DNA of 64,000 nt from the NCBI RefSeq assembly GCF_024138145.1, contig NZ_CP099997.1:3449192-3513191 (forward strand), given 5' to 3'. The notes beneath the pieces are model-generated. The model was given only the letters and a program-made list of their open reading frames with translations, was not told where the DNA came from and searched no databases. Position 1 is the stretch's first letter. Every line of letters starts with the position of its first letter. The stretch comes from Natronosalvus halobius. GTDB lineage: Archaea > Halobacteriota > Halobacteria > Halobacteriales > Natrialbaceae. Both the position numbers and the translations under genes were made by a program. Positions 62,987-64,000 of this stretch are shown here, one piece after another.

Positions 62987-63157
62987 ATGCACACCGCTTC
63001 GACCCACGACGACTCGAGACAGCAACGCACGCGGCGAATCGACGTCACCGACCTCGACGCCGCCGGTGTCGAGGAGTTCGTTCGCACGAGCGTCGACACC
63101 GACGCCGTCTCGCTCGAACACCGCGGCGCGCGGACGTACCTCGTCGTCGGGCAGTGA
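62987..63157 (+). CDS. Small haloarchaeal protein, 56 aa
   Basis: MHTASTHDDSRQQRTRRIDV followed by DLDAAGVEEFVRTSVDTDAV and ending ARTYLVVGQ. The composition is typical of haloarchaeal small acidic proteins. No family is recognised. It lies between the 29-bp repeat and the YkgJ-type gene, on the same strand. Confidence 0.65.
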   Translation: MHTASTHDDSRQQRTRRIDVTDLDAAGVEEFVRTSVDTDAVSLEHRGARTYLVVGQ

Positions 63158-63238
63158 GTCGAGAACCGTTCACGGGAGCGTACTCGGACGGATTTTCGAG
63201 TGGGAAGGCACTTCCGTCAGCGCCCCCTCGAGTCGAGC

Positions 63239-63934
63239 GTGACCAGCGACGCCGGGAGCGAGCGCGAGACGCGGGACGACGGTGATGCCAGCCCTAGTGC
63301 CGGCACCGACGCCGACGCCGACGACAGCGATCCCAAGAGTTCCGAGACTGAACCCCACCTCGGCCTGGAGCGGCCGTCCGCACCCGAAACACACACCGAA
63401 CTCGACTCGAGCGAAATCGCACCCGACGTGGAACCGCCGTATCCCGTCGAGGTGTACCCCGATCGGGAGGTTATCGTCGAGTTCGACCCCGACCTCACGT
63501 TCGAGTGCGTCGAGGACTGCACCTGGTGTTGTCACCACGGCGTCTTACTCTACGACCGCGACCTCCTCGAGCTAGCCCAGCGGGCGAACCTCTCGGAGAC
63601 GACGACCCAGTTTCGCGGCGAACCGTTCGTCACCCGGGAGGCCAAAGACCGCGAGGAACACGTCGCCGAGGACGGCCAGGCCTGTGCCTTCCTCCGGGAG
63701 GACGGGCTGTGTTCGCTCCACATCGACCAGGACTGGAAACCGACGCGGTGCTCAGTCTTCCCGCTGGGCGTCTGGCTCGAGGATGACGGGCTCCACGTCG
63801 ATATTCGGGACTCGGCGCACGACCACTGCGAAGGGCTCGGTGTGAGCGAGCGCCGTGTCGTCGACAACCTCGAGGCGTTTCTCCCCGAACTCCTCTGGGA
63901 TCTCGAGAATCCGGACAGCGATCGGGTGCTCTGA
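63239..63934 (+). CDS. YkgJ-family cysteine-cluster protein
   Basis: A 231-aa protein with a disordered acidic N-terminus (about 1-65) and a cysteine cluster: CVEDCTWCCHHGV (about 100) and CAFLREDGLCSLH with PTRCSVFPLGVW (about 155-185). This is the family pattern of metal-binding (zinc or iron) cysteine-cluster proteins; a redox or Fe-S role is often assumed but unproven. GTG 63239 is chosen since the frame before it (from GTG 63200) is rich in basic residues unlike the acidic N-terminus; this is uncertain. Confidence 0.75.
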   Translation: MTSDAGSERETRDDGDASPSAGTDADADDSDPKSSETEPHLGLERPSAPETHTELDSSEIAPDVEPPYPVEVYPDREVIVEFDPDLTFECVEDCTWCCHHGVLLYDRDLLELAQRANLSETTTQFRGEPFVTREAKDREEHVAEDGQACAFLREDGLCSLHIDQDWKPTRCSVFPLGVWLEDDGLHVDIRDSAHDHCEGLGVSERRVVDNLEAFLPELLWDLENPDSDRVL

Positions 63935-63980
63935 GGCGGTCTCGGAGTGGTAGCAGCCGATATTGGGGTGCCCGTATAAT

Positions 63981-63997
63981 ACTATAGATTGTATAGT
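63981..63997. promoter_or_regulatory. AT-rich dyad at the window end
   Basis: ACTATA-GATTG-TATAGT is a 6-bp inverted repeat next to GTATAATACTA. It is probably a promoter for a gene beyond the window. Confidence 0.35.
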
Positions 63998-64000
63998 CAA

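Overview
The window is about 64 kb of a haloarchaeal chromosome, most likely from the Natrialbales (Natrialba, Natrinema or Haloterrigena-like; the genus is inferred only). The evidence is high G+C with strong G/C third positions, very acidic proteins (D/E-rich linkers everywhere), twin-arginine signals on the secreted proteins, archaeal TFB and HerA-type genes, archaeal CobY and CbiZ, and TATA boxes lying 25-30 nt upstream of start codons, which indicates leaderless mRNAs. I saw no rRNA, tRNA, CRISPR array, transposase, integrase or phage gene. Most of the window reads as ordinary chromosomal core with a few accessory islands.

Layout. 1-6.4 kb: NCS2 purine permease (cut by the window edge), TrkA-type nucleotide-binding protein, DNA methylase-like protein, CaCA cation exchanger, glutathionyl-hydroquinone-reductase-like GST, MsrB and a tiny zinc-ribbon protein. 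6.5-19.7 kb: mutL with a dapA-family aldolase, a zinc-ribbon HTH regulator, an ABC-2 exporter pair, a receiver-PAS-PAS histidine kinase, mutS and thrS. 19.9-29 kb: gfcR-like HTH-phosphoribosyltransferase regulator, cytidine deaminase, small HTH protein, phosphohexomutase, methyltransferase-like membrane protein, a membrane protein of unknown function, a degenerate aminoglycoside-phosphotransferase-like protein, a phosphoribosyltransferase and a MacB-type ABC pair. 29-33 kb: two Tat-exported beta-helix paralogues. 33-40.4 kb: mfnA decarboxylase, MATE exporter, NSS transporter, metG and a degenerate receiver protein.

40.7-46.2 kb is the most unusual part. Four consecutive same-strand genes encode hyperacidic, low-complexity proteins with short amphipathic, glycine-zipper or SAP-like islands. 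They are followed by a membrane-anchored spermidine-synthase-like protein. I recognise no function for the four, and this is the best candidate here for an undescribed system.

46.3-56 kb: APH-family phosphotransferase, HerA-like ATPase with coiled coil, XPB-like helicase, TFB, a DUF7344-like HTH membrane protein, a SHOCT membrane protein, and a large non-coding stretch with nested inverted repeats. 56.1-62.3 kb: a tightly overlapping late-cobalamin/salvage operon (HAD hydrolase, cbiB, cobS, cobY, cobT, cobD-like, cbiZ) in which cobT is split by one in-frame amber codon. 62.4-64 kb: two small haloarchaeal proteins and a YkgJ-type cysteine-cluster protein.

How the genes work together: CbiZ opens salvaged adenosylcobinamide to adenosylcobyric acid. 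CobD-like supplies aminopropanol phosphate and CbiB attaches it. CobY activates the product with GTP, and CobS joins it to the alpha-ribazole phosphate made by CobT. MutS and MutL form the mismatch-repair pair. Many promoters, operators and tandem repeats between genes are listed separately.
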